64,000 nt of DNA from Heliocidaris tuberculata (GCA_025618425.1 CM046842.1:22156340-22220339); one strand, 5' to 3'. Positions 47,256-57,585 are shown, counted from the first letter of the stretch. The notes: generated by a model from the letters alone, not told the origin. Numbers and translations: made by a program.

Positions 47256-50200
47256 TATTATTATCATCATCTTTATGATTATTATCATCATCTATATTAT
47301 TATTACTATTATTATTATCATCATCATCTTTATTATTATTATTATCATCATCATCTTTATTATTATTATTATTATCGTCATCATCATTGTCAGTCAGTGG
47401 CTGTTTATGATTCTCCTTTAGCCCAAGAACGGTTGACAAAAGAACAGGAAACAAGATACTCTTCGCCATGAAATAGTATACAAATATTGACTGCTCATGA
47501 GGATGATGGTGGAAATTATCACTCCCAAGGTGGTGTTCATACCGGCCCTTCTATCACCCCCTCGGTAGCCTTTGGACAAGGCCTCGCGCGCTGCTTGTCT
47601 GCCGAGCAGGGTCTGAAAATAAACTAACGCAGTGTGCGTTTACAGCAGTGATCGCTGGACCGAGCCGCGTCAGCGGCGAGGCCTTTGCTAACTTGCGGAG
47701 CTCATCATATATTTGCATATGCATGAGGGTCTTACATATACAGCAGCTAGTGACGATCGTGGCCAATCGTAATTGTTTTAACCGCGGTGTTTTGCATGGA
47801 TTCGTTTATCAAATTATGGGGGAATTGGTATTCAAATGTACTAAATTATTAATAATATCTAGTTCAATTTTCATTAAAACATGGATTTATTAAAAACAAT
47901 AGAGTATTAAAGAAAATAATGAGAGGTGAATGGACAGTGCAGTGCGAGTAGTCCCTCCCGCCGAAGTCTGGGCAGTTTCGGTAGGAGACGCCGATGGGGA
48001 TGGTGCGCTCGCAGCGACTGTGGCCGTGCGCACGAAGAAGTCCTCGCACAGTGGAATGGCTTGAAAAATTGCAGATTTGCCATTACCGGTTGGAAGATTA
48101 AGAAATACATCTTCCCCTAGCTGCTTTCAGTGCTGATCTTATAGCTTTTGATTGTAACTCCTTAAAAGATGAAAATTTCAACCTTTCAGCCGCATAGTCA
48201 AGGCTCTTTGATAGGAGATTTTCTTCGCTGCTCGCCATGTTCGTAGGGCAGAGATATGATCCGCTCAAAAATTTATTTATGAATATGTATGTTAAGAATG
48301 AATATTCATAAAATTCTCTCGAATTGTCTACTCTGATTGGTGCATCGGATTGGAAGGGGTGATTTGGCCGGCTTTCTGGGTAAGCTACATGGCATCTAAT
48401 TATCTACGGATTTGGGAGCGGAAATATAATACAAAACAAAAGAAATAAACTACAACAACCACTCAGGTTAGTAAAGGCCTCGGTGCTGACGCACCTCGGG
48501 CCACGGATCACAGTTGTCGCGCGATTGGTCTATGTATTCAGGCGCGTTTAGGGAAATAACAGCACCGAGTGCCTTGGCTAAAGGCTACCCCCTCGGCTCC
48601 GCCGAGGGGGTGATAGAAGGGCCCGTATGAACACCACCGAGGGAGTGATAATTTCCACCACCATCCGATTACAGAGCAGTTCATATTTGTTTTATATACC
48701 TCGTCCTTTTCATTGATTCATTGATTCATGTTGAATTCTTATACGCGCTGCGCGTATATTAATGTAGTCGTAGCCTAGCTAGCAACTCGCGAAAAACCAA
48801 ATTTTGTGTAAGTACGTGTACACGTGCAAAAGTTATGGCAAGCCATCGGGGTCTACTTACGTCTACTCACCACGCGTACTTGATTTTCGATACACGTACC
48901 TATATTGACCAATCAGAAGCCAGTATTCAGTACGCGTACTGTTTTTGGTCATCACGTCACGTGTGTTTAAGGGTACGTGTACTTTACTTTTACAGACGTT
49001 ACTGACCCCTCCGGCCATAGGTGGCCAAAGGGTTCAGAAGCGTCAGTTAATGTAACGTGTGCTTTGTCATTTAGGTAACGTGTACCTTGACTAGTCATTA
49101 CGTGACGTCTATACAATTACGTGTGCTCTGGTCGTTACGTGATGTTGTTGTTGTGGATTGGTTTTAACGGCGCATGTCATTCAATTGTGAATATTTACGC
49201 CAAATGACGTCAGCTAAGAGTTAGTCTATTTCCAGGATTTTTTTTTTTTTTTTTTTGTCAATAAAGCAAACCATGTACGTTAATAATATTGTACAATAAG
49301 GGAAGTATAGGGCTTGGGAGGGGCTCAGGGTGTTCAATATATTTCTGTTGGTGACTGATTATTAATTCGTCCTATAAATTTTTAGAGTAGTAGTAGTAGG
49401 CCTACACTCTTTTTAGCAAACTAACAAAAATCAAAGTAAAGTATAAACCGTGCAGAGTTGGTTTATTATTGTCATTACTACTATTACTACTCATTTTTAT
49501 TTTATTATTATGATCGTTGTTATTACTATCATAATTATCATCTTCATCATTGTCATTATTATTATTATCATTATTATTATTATTATTATAATTATTATTA
49601 TTATTATTAATATTGTTTTTATTATTGTCACAAAAATTTGTCATGATGAAATTAATGTATAAAGTTTATCCATAAATACCATGTAATGAGCGGAGGAAAG
49701 AAAAACAAGTGAGAACTCCCCACATGTACAACTCATGTTTACTATATAGTCAAAGCTATATAGTGCATGCAAAGTATACAAACTTCTACTACATGGACAC
49801 TATTCACGCTCTTATCCTCCATCTGTTGTGCAATTAAGGGTCATGACCTCTTGTGGACTCGTCATGACCACTGGAAGGCCGCCTGTTTACCCAAGGGTTA
49901 ACCAGCTGATATCCAGTGCATAAGGGGTACTAATACATGAATGGGGAGATGGCTTGCCTATCCTTAATTGCTATAACCAGGGAATCTTAGTTACATTAAT
50001 ACATTCCTATGCTATAACCAAGGAGTTATCTGCTATAACCATTGAAACGAGACATACTCGTCCTCCTCCTCCCCCCCCCCTTCCCCAGCGAAAAAATGTG
50101 AACCCCCTCCCCCTCAAAAAAAAAAAAAAAAAAAAAAAAAGAAGAAGAAGAAGAAGAAGAAGAAAAAAAAATAGTGTAAAATAACAAACGGTTTGTTTTC

Positions 50201-53200
50201 TTAACAAAGAAAAAAAAAATCTTCTTCATGGGTTGTTACACTCCTTGGCATTATATACTTGAACTTTGAAAAAGCATAGAAAATTTGTAATCCATGTGGA
50301 GGCAGAGCTAGATTCCACTAAAGTTCGTCATAGGGCCTATACTAAGGCCGGGGGTGTATCGGCTGTCAATGTCACACAGGCCTAATGGATATTCTAGTCG
50401 CAAAGGCGTTAGTGAAAAGACTGTTGATAAATTCAATGTATTCGATAAAACAATTATTTTTTTAAAGACTGAACGTTCGTACGTTATACAGGGAGGGGGC
50501 GGGGGGGGGGGGGCGGGGATGTGACTGTTGCTGGGATGGAACAAGAACACACGCAAATTATAATTATAATTATAATTATTATATTATAAATTAAGAGAGA
50601 TCATTTTCTCAGTGCAGCAGTCTAAATCAGATAAATAAAGGACAATTTTATCACAGGATTGGCAATTGACAGGAGGGGCATTTGTTCACTCAGGAGATTT
50701 TCTTTTGTCCAAGCAAGGACACTTTGCTTGATTTCGGAAATCGGCAGAGGGCCCATCGAGCCCCTTGCCGAACCCTGGTTCCCCCGCCATGGTAATGTAC
50801 ATATTATGTTCACTCAATTGATGTTTAAATCATCATCAGCATCGATCCTTCTTCTCCCCTACCCCTTTTTATATAGAAGAGATCGAGCCTCTGTCCCACA
50901 AAATCGTGGTCTCGCATGTAGATTGAGTTTCTATAGTACGCGATAATAAGTACTTCATCTATTGAAAAAATTTAAGTTTTTTTCAATGTTGCCATACTGC
51001 AAAATTATGGTTTTGTGTGTTTTTGGGAGGGGGCAAAACTATTTTGTAGCCCACTAACTGATAGAGTTAAACTTCTGCCCCCTCCCTTTTACGCCACCGG
51101 GATTCTATCAACATAGGCACTGTTTCCAGTGCTGTTTCATCACCAGTATATTATGTAACGGAGCGTGGGGACCATGATTTGTGAGAAAATTTTGGTTTTG
51201 GTATGGTGAAATTTTGCCTCTTTATTTTAGAGCACTAAATACTTTTAGCCACTAAGGAAAGCTTATTCATTGTTTACTGCAAATTATTAAGTGCAATATA
51301 GGTTTTTGTCTCGCTATATGGGCGGGGGCAAATTGAGTATAGCCCGCCCCTTACTTCCGAGGCCTTGACTTAAACTGCGTTTCTACAGAACAGTCTTTAG
51401 AAACACTACCTCATTAATACGCGAGGGAATGGTGAAGAGACCGAGTAAGAAACAAAAAATCAGAGCACTAGAAAATATAAATATTTTCCATTTTTTTACT
51501 GTAAAATAATTTATGTCACATCATTTTTCCTTGCGAGTGGGCGGAAAGACAGTGTTACCCATTCTATTTTTGGGCCTTGTAGTATACGGGATTTGTAAAT
51601 AATAATAATAGTGACCATTTATATTGTGCCATGTTTGTCAAAAGATAAAAACTACTTTCGAAAAATAAACTCAAGACAATTTCAATAACCCTGTCTATCA
51701 CCTTTAGAAATGTGCGAACAATACAATACAATTATTACGTAATCCGAACCTGATTTCTATGGGCAGTACAATAGGCCTTTAAAATTGCCCCAGGGTTTAT
51801 TTTTCGAAGGTAGTTTTTATCGTGTTAGTTAAGTGGAAAAACACTGCATCTATATTAATCTGCAAGGGAGCGAAGTCACGGAACTACAAATCCCCATTCT
51901 CTGCCCCCCACCCCACCCTCCCCCCCCCCCTTTCCTCGGCTTATATGACAGGCCTGGGCAGGTGTCGAGCCCAACAGTCTGAGAGCTAATTTGAAAGTCC
52001 TTGTATATTATTCACTGAGATAAACTATGATATTAACTTGAAACAAACAAATCAGTAGCTTATGCATTATTGTAAAGAACAGTCATGTAGACCTGTAAAA
52101 AAAAAACTTTTAATCAAACATAGAGGCCAAATTTTTTTGTAGTCGCTCGCAAATAGCTACATATAAGAGGAATTTCACCCTGGTATTTAGTTGATTTGCA
52201 TAAAAGCAGAAAATTTATTTTTTTAGTACTGCAGGGCAAATGGGATGGGACCTCACAAGAAACGTCACGGAGTCGGTTGCCAAATTGTGTTTGAGTGATT
52301 ACAACTTTGAAAAATTCATAACATTCTCATTTCTAATCAGATTTTACTCAAACTTTTATTGGTCTGTTATTTTAGTTTTCCTCCTTTCTTTAACATTTTT
52401 AAAACAATGTAAGAAAGAAAAATGTATAAATGTATCTGAATTTTCACTTTTCAGTTTGAAATTCAGTGTTCAGTGACGGCACTGGGATTTTAAAATTGCG
52501 CAATGGCGGGATGGGGGCATTATAAAAAGAGGAAGTGGGCTTAGCTCATTGGAAGTGATAAGGGGCATTTATAAGAAGGGGAAAGGGGGAGGGTACTTAT
52601 AAACAAAACAGTAACTTATCAGAAAATAAAAGGCTGAATCTACTTGAAAATGTGGGGGTATTGTGCCCCCAGCCCCTTTGGGAGGGGAGGGGGTGGAGAG
52701 GAGGGAGGCTGTCGTTGGGATACCTAGGGCTAAATGCGCTAGGGGGTAACTTTCCGGCGGGGGTAATTTTCCGGCGGGGGTAATTGTCCTTGTCTTATAT
52801 TCATCTCTCACCTCCCACGAATTTTTTGAGATTAGAAATTATAATAATAATAATAATGATAATAATAATAATAATTAAAAAAAAAAATAATAATGAAAAT
52901 AACAATAATAAGAACAGAATTATGTTTCAGTTATATAGTGTATTCCATGAATACTTCATTGCGCTTTACAATGTCATTAGTTATAACCCAAGAGAGGTAA
53001 ATGATGCACGAATTTTACTAGTTTGAAAAGAAAACTGATAGTAGAAAACTGCATATACACCTAGGTGTGGATGTAGAAGGGGGGTTCTCCTCCAACCCTG
53101 AAAAATTATATTTTTGAAATCCCTGTGATGTGTGTCATTATATGAGAGGGCCTTTAAAAAGAAAATCAGAGGATAAGACAATGCAATACACATCCAGGAT

Positions 53201-54691
53201 GGATGTGGGAGGAAGGGTTATATATATTAGGCGTGGTTATAGAAAGATGTAGAGCGGGGGAGGACCCGGAGGGGGCCCTTGTGGGCTTCCGTTGCAATGA
53301 AGTGGAGCGCAGGAGTGGCGAGTTGTGTTGGAGGAGTGTATCCCATAACATGGCCCACGGAACGGGGGGGGGGGGGGGGGGGCTGGGGGTCTTATCACTG
53401 TTGTAGCCCAACACTGTTATCCAGATGTCACTTGTAATACGTGGAATCATGCTTGATATTTATCCCCTGACTTTTTTTAATATTGAAGTTCTCCTACTGA
53501 TCCATTCAATTCTGTTCACTATATAAGGCCGGCCCCGCAAGTCCTGACAAAAAAAAATTGCGGTCCGGATCCCCGTCAAAGAGGGGGATACTGTGTACAT
53601 TCAGTTTTCAGGTTTTAAAATAACCCGAACCTCCGGAAAAAACGAACCTACGAAAAAACGAGTGGCCCCATGGAAAACAATGGATGATGGGCGTGCTTCA
53701 CGTTTTGCATTTTTTGGGGGATAAAATTTGTAAATCTTCCACTTTCAAAATGACATGAAATATAGATGTATGAAAAAATAGGAGAATAGGGGAATGGGCT
53801 TCTTCGGGAGGCGGGGGGGGGGGGGTAGGGGGTAGGGCTGTGAGCAAGTAGTAAGCTTTTGAGGTGGGCCTTCAGAGTGTTTTCCCCACCCCCAAAAGAA
53901 AAACAAACATAATAAATAAATGAAATAAGCTAGAACCCTTCGGGGGCGCCGGAAGTAAAAAAAAAAAAAAAGGGGGGGGGGGTTAGAATGATGAAGCCTC
54001 ACCTTTTAGAGTACTAGAAAGCTGATCGCATAAGCTTGATTGTCGTGGAGTGGGGGCAATTTTCCTTTTCTGTTTTCTTGCGAGGGGGCCCATCATTGGG
54101 GAAGGGAGGGGAAATCGTTTTTGCCCCCAAACTCGAGGGCAAGAGGGCTATCATGCAAGTACAAAATATAATTTTCTTTTCTCATTTTCTTCTTTTTTAG
54201 TGATTGCCTGTCCGATCTTCTATTGTGAAAACAAAGGAAACGGTTACCTTTCCCTCATTTTCAGTTTATGCAAAAGTGAAGATAACAGACCACAAACCGC
54301 AGCATACATGTTTTGAAAAAAGGCTTGAAACGAAATAGGACGCCCTAATATCAAGTTGGTTAGGCCTGTAAACGATGTTGGTATACGTGGAAAGACACGC
54401 ATAATAATTATTAGTTCACGGGCCACAGAGCGTTTGAAAAGTGGGGGCAGGAGGTAATAATATGTTATTATTAATATAAGCAAAGGGGAGTGTGTGTGCG
54501 TGTATGTGTGTGGAGGGGAAGCCTGCAATCCCTAGCTAGATCACCCCCCCCCCCCCGGTTCAGCGACCCCTGAACTTGATCATGATAGAGCCATCCATTT
54601 TCATAACAAAGAGGGGAATCCTGATAATCGGGATTTGACTTCCCAAACTCTCATATCCTACATCCCCTATGTAGAGAATAGAAGCGGTCTC

Positions 54692-54725
<34 letters not shown>

Positions 54726-57043
54726 CCTGGAATTAGACCATTTCAAAGAAGACGTGACGTATTGAGCAAAGCACACGTAATTGAACAGACGTGACGTGAC
54801 GTAAGGTCACGACAGAGTACACGAAATTGGGTACACGTCACGTAACGAGTAGACGTGACGTACCGTTTGGTTATACGTGACGTCTACTGGGTACGCGTAC
54901 TAGTAGACGTAGGTAGACCCCGATGGCTTGCCATAAAAAGTCGCGGAGGGGTTACGCGTTCTATCACAGGGTTTAGGCGTTCTATCAATTTGACCTTAGG
55001 TCAATTGATAGAACGCCAAAACCCTCTGGCGCAATGATAGATCGAGATGCGCCGTGTCATGTGATATGGTTTTGACCAATCAGTGAATAAGAATCTATGT
55101 ATGAGGTATTTAAATTTCAGGGTCACATTGGTTAAACCTTTTTAATTAGAAGCTATCAAAGTTAGGTATACTTTGTTTGTGATACGCATTGTATAACCAG
55201 AATATTATGAATACGTGTATTATTATCACTATTCTCACTATTATTATTATTATCATCATCATCATCATCATTGTTAGTCAGTGGCTGGTATTTGTTTATG
55301 ATTCTCCTTCAGCCCAAGAACGGTTGACAAAAGAAATAGCCCTCGCAGTGACTCAAGCTATTGACCCTGCCGGTGTTGGGGTAATCATCGAAGCAACGTA
55401 AGTATCTTTGAAAGTCGCTGTTTGCATGATGGAATAGATAAGTACAGTACGTTGATGGGCCATTCTTTGTAAAGTGAAACTATCGGTCACACACGTGACC
55501 ATCTAATTTTGTCTCATTACCGGAATATCAGGTTACATTTTATTGATTTTTTATATTACCGTTTCTTACATGGAAAAGATTTCCTTATCTTCGACAAGAA
55601 AAATTCATTCCGAACCATAATGTTTTTATAGAGACATTAAAAAAAATTCACTTCTAAAAGAAAAAAATGTTCACTGATCTATGGAAAATTGCTTTCAAAC
55701 TGTTCAGAGCAATCTCACCATACAGCAATGAAAAAGTGGAAACTTGCACTCCAAGAGAAATACTAGAAAAGAATAGGTTTAAATACCAACAAGTAAGGCG
55801 CCCCCTTTCGTGCGTGGTCACACACGTGACCGACCTAATGTTGACCTCTAAAAGAAAAATGATGTACTCTCATTTGAAATAATTACCCTCCATCTGTTGG
55901 GGTAAGAATGTTATTCAAATATCCAAAATTAGAGACTTCTACTACGAGACAAATACTGGAAAATTAGGTTTATATGAACTATTTTTCAGAATTTTGGGCA
56001 CACACGTGACTGAGAATGGCCCATATGAGGTTTACGGTTCACCATGTGAGTAAGTCCTGAAAAGGACTACATGTTGGGTTGGAAAAGGATAAGTGGAGCA
56101 AGGAGAGAAGAGGAAATATAAAAGAGCGAGAAAGAGAAAAGAAGTACGGAATATCTTTCTTGAAAAGGTGAATTCCTGAAAAGGATTGCATGGTAATGAA
56201 CACAAGAATTACCAAAGACTCAGTGACTGGGACAAATCAGCGATCGTCAAACACGCCCAATTACAACATTATACGCGCCACCCTGCATTTATGCATAATG
56301 CACATTTCCAGTGACATATCAAGAAATTACTATACATGTACAAGCACCTCAAATTTGTAACATATGGGTGAATCAGATTAATGAAATGACTATGTTAGGT
56401 GTGCAGTGATATTCTGAGTGTATTCCTTGAGTTTCAAATCTAATTATTATGTATATTAATGCATAAAACAAAATTTCAATGCATGGTATATCAATAACCG
56501 ACTATACCAGCACTTTCAATTTAATACTCACTGGTAAACAAGGCCAGGTATGAAATGACAACGTTAAGCTGCAGATTTTAGAGTAGGCCTATATATGTCT
56601 TGATTTTAATGCAGATATTGTACTTTATATTCCACATACTAAGAACCTGGCTGTTAGATTGGTCAAAAGGTAATCACGTGATAAAGCGTAGTTTTCCCCA
56701 TCAATCGACCCGAGAAGAAAAGTCCGTGACCTTGAAGGAATAGTACTCATGTGTTTCGTTGATCTCTTCAGTCCATTATAGAGTATCTTTAAATGTGTGT
56801 TTTGTTTTGTTTTTTGTTTTTTACTTTTTTCCCCTATACATATGTAGATCAGCCTGTGCTTTTCCTGGTGGGGGTGTTTTTAACTATTTTCAATATTTTT
56901 CTTTCTCTTTGCTGCGTAGCCACATGTGTATGTCGATGCGGGGCGTGCAGAAACTTAGCAAGACGACTACATCAAGTATGCTGGGAATCTTCAAAGAAGA
57001 TCCGAAGACAAAGGAAGAATTCCTCTCACTTACAAGGTGCTAA
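39063..57043 (+). CDS. GCH1: GTP cyclohydrolase I, six coding exons
   Basis: Coding exons are 39063-39375, 40200-40309, 43011-43066, 45071-45102, 55313-55397 and 56920-57043. They total 720 bases, 239 codons plus stop. All five introns are GT-AG and the frame is continuous. The enzyme converts GTP to 7,8-dihydroneopterin triphosphate, the first step of tetrahydrobiopterin synthesis, as a cytosolic homodecamer. The zinc ligands Cys131 and His134 lie in SLCEHHLLP, and Cys202 in EATHMCM; His133 and His200 match catalytic histidines. These sit exactly ten residues before the human numbering (141, 144, 212). Other marks are FFTKGYQ (94-100), [17 protein letters not shown] (152-168), QERLTKEIA and [12 protein letters not shown]. 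The N-terminal 50 residues are poorly conserved, as in other animals. The ATG at 39063 has A at -3. Upstream in-frame codons contain no other ATG. Confidence 0.96.
39376..40199 (+). other. GCH1 intron 1
   Basis: 824-base phase-1 intron, GTACCC to TTTCAG. Its last 300 bases are rich in GATGAT/GGTGATGATG microsatellite (about 39880-40120), which produces a spurious minus-strand ORF. No other gene seen. Confidence 0.9.
40200..40309 (+). CDS. GCH1: GCH1 exon 2
   Basis: 110 bases, encoding [20 protein letters not shown], then [17 protein letters not shown]. It carries two zinc ligands, Cys131 and His134. The acceptor is CATTTTCAG and the donor is AAG|GTCAGT, a weaker donor but on the frame. Confidence 0.95.
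40525..40701. mobile_element. 177-base inverted-repeat element (GTATACAAATA family)
   Basis: GTATACAAATAGTGAATGG and inverse ending CCATTCACTATTTGTTTTATAC. Inner arms TGCAATGGTACAAGATTTTG / CAAAATCTTGTTCTATTGCA. The termini match 47476-48698. Confidence 0.8.
40768..40965 (+). repeat. Dispersed ~200-base repeat, copy 1
   Basis: Nearly identical to 61303-61500, including GACGCGGCGTTTTGGTCCC and a palindrome CATACGCGTAGTCCCACGCG. Both are in the plus orientation. Confidence 0.85.
41079..41240. repeat. Folded block with two TGACGTCA sites in GCH1 intron 2
   Basis: TGACGTCA at 41079-41086 and 41165-41172, each followed by GTGCAAT; TTCCATTGCACGGTGATGTCAC lies inverted between them. Likely another small palindromic element; enhancer activity is possible but unproven. 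Confidence 0.5.
43011..43066 (+). CDS. GCH1: GCH1 exon 3
   Basis: 56 bases, [18 protein letters not shown] plus two bases of Arg160. Acceptor TCCTTTACAG, donor AAG|GTAGGC. Matches the conserved VHIGYLP...VLGLSKLAR segment of animal enzymes. Confidence 0.95.
43312..43702. mobile_element. Inverted-repeat element in GCH1 intron 3
   Basis: TGGAAGCTA at the left and TAGCTTCCA at the right. Inner arms GACCGGCTCACAC / GTGTGAGCCGGG and GCGTCATTT / AAATGACGC. Confidence 0.65.
44037..44318. repeat. Inverted repeat with G run
   Basis: GGTGTTCTGATTACTGA (about 44052) and its inverse TCAGTAATCAGAACACC (44285). A G run lies at 44149-44164. Confidence 0.6.
45071..45102 (+). CDS. GCH1: GCH1 exon 4 (32-base micro-exon)
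   Basis: Only 32 bases: the last base of Arg160, then [10 protein letters not shown] and one base of Ala171. Acceptor TTTTCCCCAG, donor AAG|GTGGGT. It joins exons 3 and 5 in frame and supplies the invariant EMYSRR segment. Confidence 0.93.
46128..47160. mobile_element. ~1-kb foldback element in GCH1 intron 4
   Basis: Arms of about 220 bases. Left includes GTAGCTTCTGATTAAAAAGT and TTGTACCAAGTTTGGGCTGA; right has AACTTTTTAATGAGAAGCT and CAGCCCAAACTTGGTACAA in inverse. The interior is not coding. The right terminus alone recurs at 55108-55190, before exon 5. Confidence 0.8.
47090..47444 (+). pseudogene. Partial duplicate of the exon 5 splice acceptor region
   Basis: Repeats 55108-55335: element end (GGTCACATTGGTTAAA), GTGATACGCACTGTATAACC, the ATT/ATC tract, a pyrimidine tract TTCTCCTTTAG, then CCCAAGAACGGTTGACAAAA (first 23 exon bases, 47422-47444). 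After that the sequences part. If the acceptor were used, translation would give [15 protein letters not shown] and stop at 47471. It is flanked by a direct repeat, ACTCTTC(A/G)CCATGAAATAG. Confidence 0.85.
47180..47396. repeat. ATT/ATC microsatellite
   Basis: Long (ATT)n mixed with ATC, much longer than the related tract at 55215-55272. Confidence 0.9.
47476..48698. mobile_element. ~1.2-kb element with GTATACAAATA ends
   Basis: Arms of about 110 bases: GTATACAAATATTGACTGCT, GATGGTGGAAATTATCACTC and TTCTATCACCCCCTCGG, matched in inverse at 48590-48698. The ends are like the 177-base element at 40525. It carries a decayed helicase piece on the minus strand. Target duplication not clear. Confidence 0.75.
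47907..48238 (-). pseudogene. RecQ-like helicase N-terminal fragment, frameshifted
   Basis: From the minus-strand ATG at 48238: [20 protein letters not shown], then [20 protein letters not shown]. Near 48113 one base is lost, and the frame continues [20 protein letters not shown]. The FxxFKExQ-type Q-motif region followed by an LPTGNGKS Walker A loop (48073-48096) is the start of a RecQ-type SF2 helicase. No further helicase motif follows, so the sequence is a fragment. It lies inside an inverted-repeat element, so it is probably transposon cargo rather than host gene. Confidence 0.6.
49466..49625. repeat. ATT/ATC microsatellite
   Basis: Mixed trinucleotide tract. It generates poly-Ile and poly-Asn ORFs on the two strands. 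Confidence 0.85.
50116..50170. repeat. Poly-A then GAA microsatellite
   Basis: A run of about 25 bases followed by (GAA)n and another A run. Confidence 0.85.
51643..51827. repeat. 185-base foldback
   Basis: AAACTACTTTCGAAAAATAAACT and its inverse TTTATTTTTCGAAGGTAGTTT. Hairpin-forming, no coding. Confidence 0.7.
52160..52380. mobile_element. Partial foldback element (AAAGGGGAAGTCC family)
   Basis: GGAATTTCACCCTGGTATTTAG, GGGATGGGACCTCACAAGAAACGTCACGG in part, and TCTAATCAGATTTTACTC. Resembles 28646-29065. Confidence 0.55.
54972..55016. repeat. 44-base hairpin
   Basis: AGGCGTTCTATCAATTTGACC then GGTCAATTGATAGAACGCC around TTA. Stem of about 20 base pairs with one bulged base. Confidence 0.75.
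55108..55312 (+). repeat. Second copy of the intron 4 duplicate, before exon 5
   Basis: Matches 47090-47421 with a shorter ATT/ATC tract. It includes only the last 75 or so bases of the foldback arm. This copy leads into the intact exon 5. Confidence 0.85.
55313..55397 (+). CDS. GCH1: GCH1 exon 5
   Basis: 85 bases, the rest of Ala171 then [20 protein letters not shown] and VGVIIEA plus two bases of Thr199. Acceptor TTCTCCTTCAG, donor AC|GTAAGT. Its first 23 bases and the intron before it are also found at 47422-47444. Confidence 0.95.
55398..56919 (+). other. GCH1 intron 5
   Basis: 1522-base phase-2 intron, GTAAGT to TGCGTAG. The first 600 bases are an inverted-repeat element with three CACACACGTGAC motifs. 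56030-56900 holds no recognised element. Confidence 0.85.
55455..56021. mobile_element. Inverted-repeat element with three CACACACGTGAC motifs
   Basis: ATGGGCCATTCT at 55455 and AGAATGGCCCAT at the right end. GGTCACACACGTGACC at about 55491 and 55816, GGCACACACGTGACT at about 55989. Also CTTCTAAAAGAAAAA and AACTTGCACTC-type AT-rich middle. No coding. Confidence 0.65.
56920..57043 (+). CDS. GCH1: GCH1 exon 6 (terminal coding exon)
   Basis: 124 bases: completes Thr199, then [40 protein letters not shown] and TAA. It holds the third zinc ligand, Cys202. Acceptor TTGCTGCGTAG. A repeat sequence starts within about ten bases of the stop, so much of the 3' UTR is transposon-derived. Confidence 0.95.
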
Positions 57044-57430
57044 AACTTGGCAATCCCGTGACGTATCTTGCGATCGAGCTCCTCTCCTATTTGCTCCGTA
57101 CATAAAAAGTCATAAATTTTCATTTTCTTTGTTTATGATGAGGGAAAATAGATTTGCATCATACAGGTTTTGTGTAAAAGCATAAGTGAAGTAACTATAT
57201 AGGGTGCATGTATGATAAAAAATGTTTTTGGAAAAATGGAAATATTGATTTTTTGCAGTACAGCGCTCGCAAGATACGTCATGGGGTTGAAAATTTGTGT
57301 TTGATTGCTTACAACTTCAAAATTCATAACTTTCTTATTTATCGGATTTTGCTCAAACTTTCATTAAACCGTTTCAATTTTTCTGCTTCTTTTTAAACCA
57401 TGATGATATCAGGGTGGATTTCCCCTTTAA
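57044..57430. mobile_element. Foldback element (AAAGGGGAAGTCC family) in the GCH1 3' UTR
   Basis: CCCGTGACGTATCTTGCGATCGAGCTCC-type sequence begins just after the stop; inverse GCTCGCAAGATACGTCATGGG at 57264; right end AGGGTGGATTTCCCCTTTAA. The left terminus is truncated at the gene. Confidence 0.7.
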
Positions 57431-57585
57431 AGTAAAGGAAAGGATGAAAAAAGAGATTGTTGCTCTGTTTTCGATCGTTCATGTATTTGTTTTCTGTCAC
57501 TAATCTTGGTATTATTTTACTTTGGTATTTCATGATTTGCTACATTTTGTTTGATGATAATCGTCCGGTGTTTGGAGTTTGTTTC

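Larger units (their letters stand above)
48832..54939. repeat. Widely spaced inverted pair rich in ACGT motifs
   Basis: TTATGGCAAGCCATCGGGGT (48832) and its inverse ACCCCGATGGCTTGCCATAA (to 54939); about 50 bases match well. Both ends continue into 200-300 bases dense in TACGTGACGT, CACGTG and ACGCGTAC. This may be one 6.1-kb element or two separate remnants. No coding between. Confidence 0.5.
45103..55312 (+). other. GCH1 intron 4 (10.2 kb)
   Basis: Phase-1 intron, GTGGGT to CTTCAG, far longer than the other four. It holds a foldback element (46128-47160), a partial copy of the exon 5 acceptor (to 47444), an inverted-repeat element with a RecQ-like piece (47476-48698), a wide inverted-repeat pair (48832 and 54939) and several microsatellites. 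45103-46120 shows only weak SINE-like remnants. 49650-51600 and 52480-54690 show homopolymer runs and no gene. Confidence 0.85.

Noticed and set aside
47050..47471. Asn/Asp-rich and Tyr/His-rich ORFs
   Set aside because: Translations of the ATT/ATC microsatellite on the two strands.
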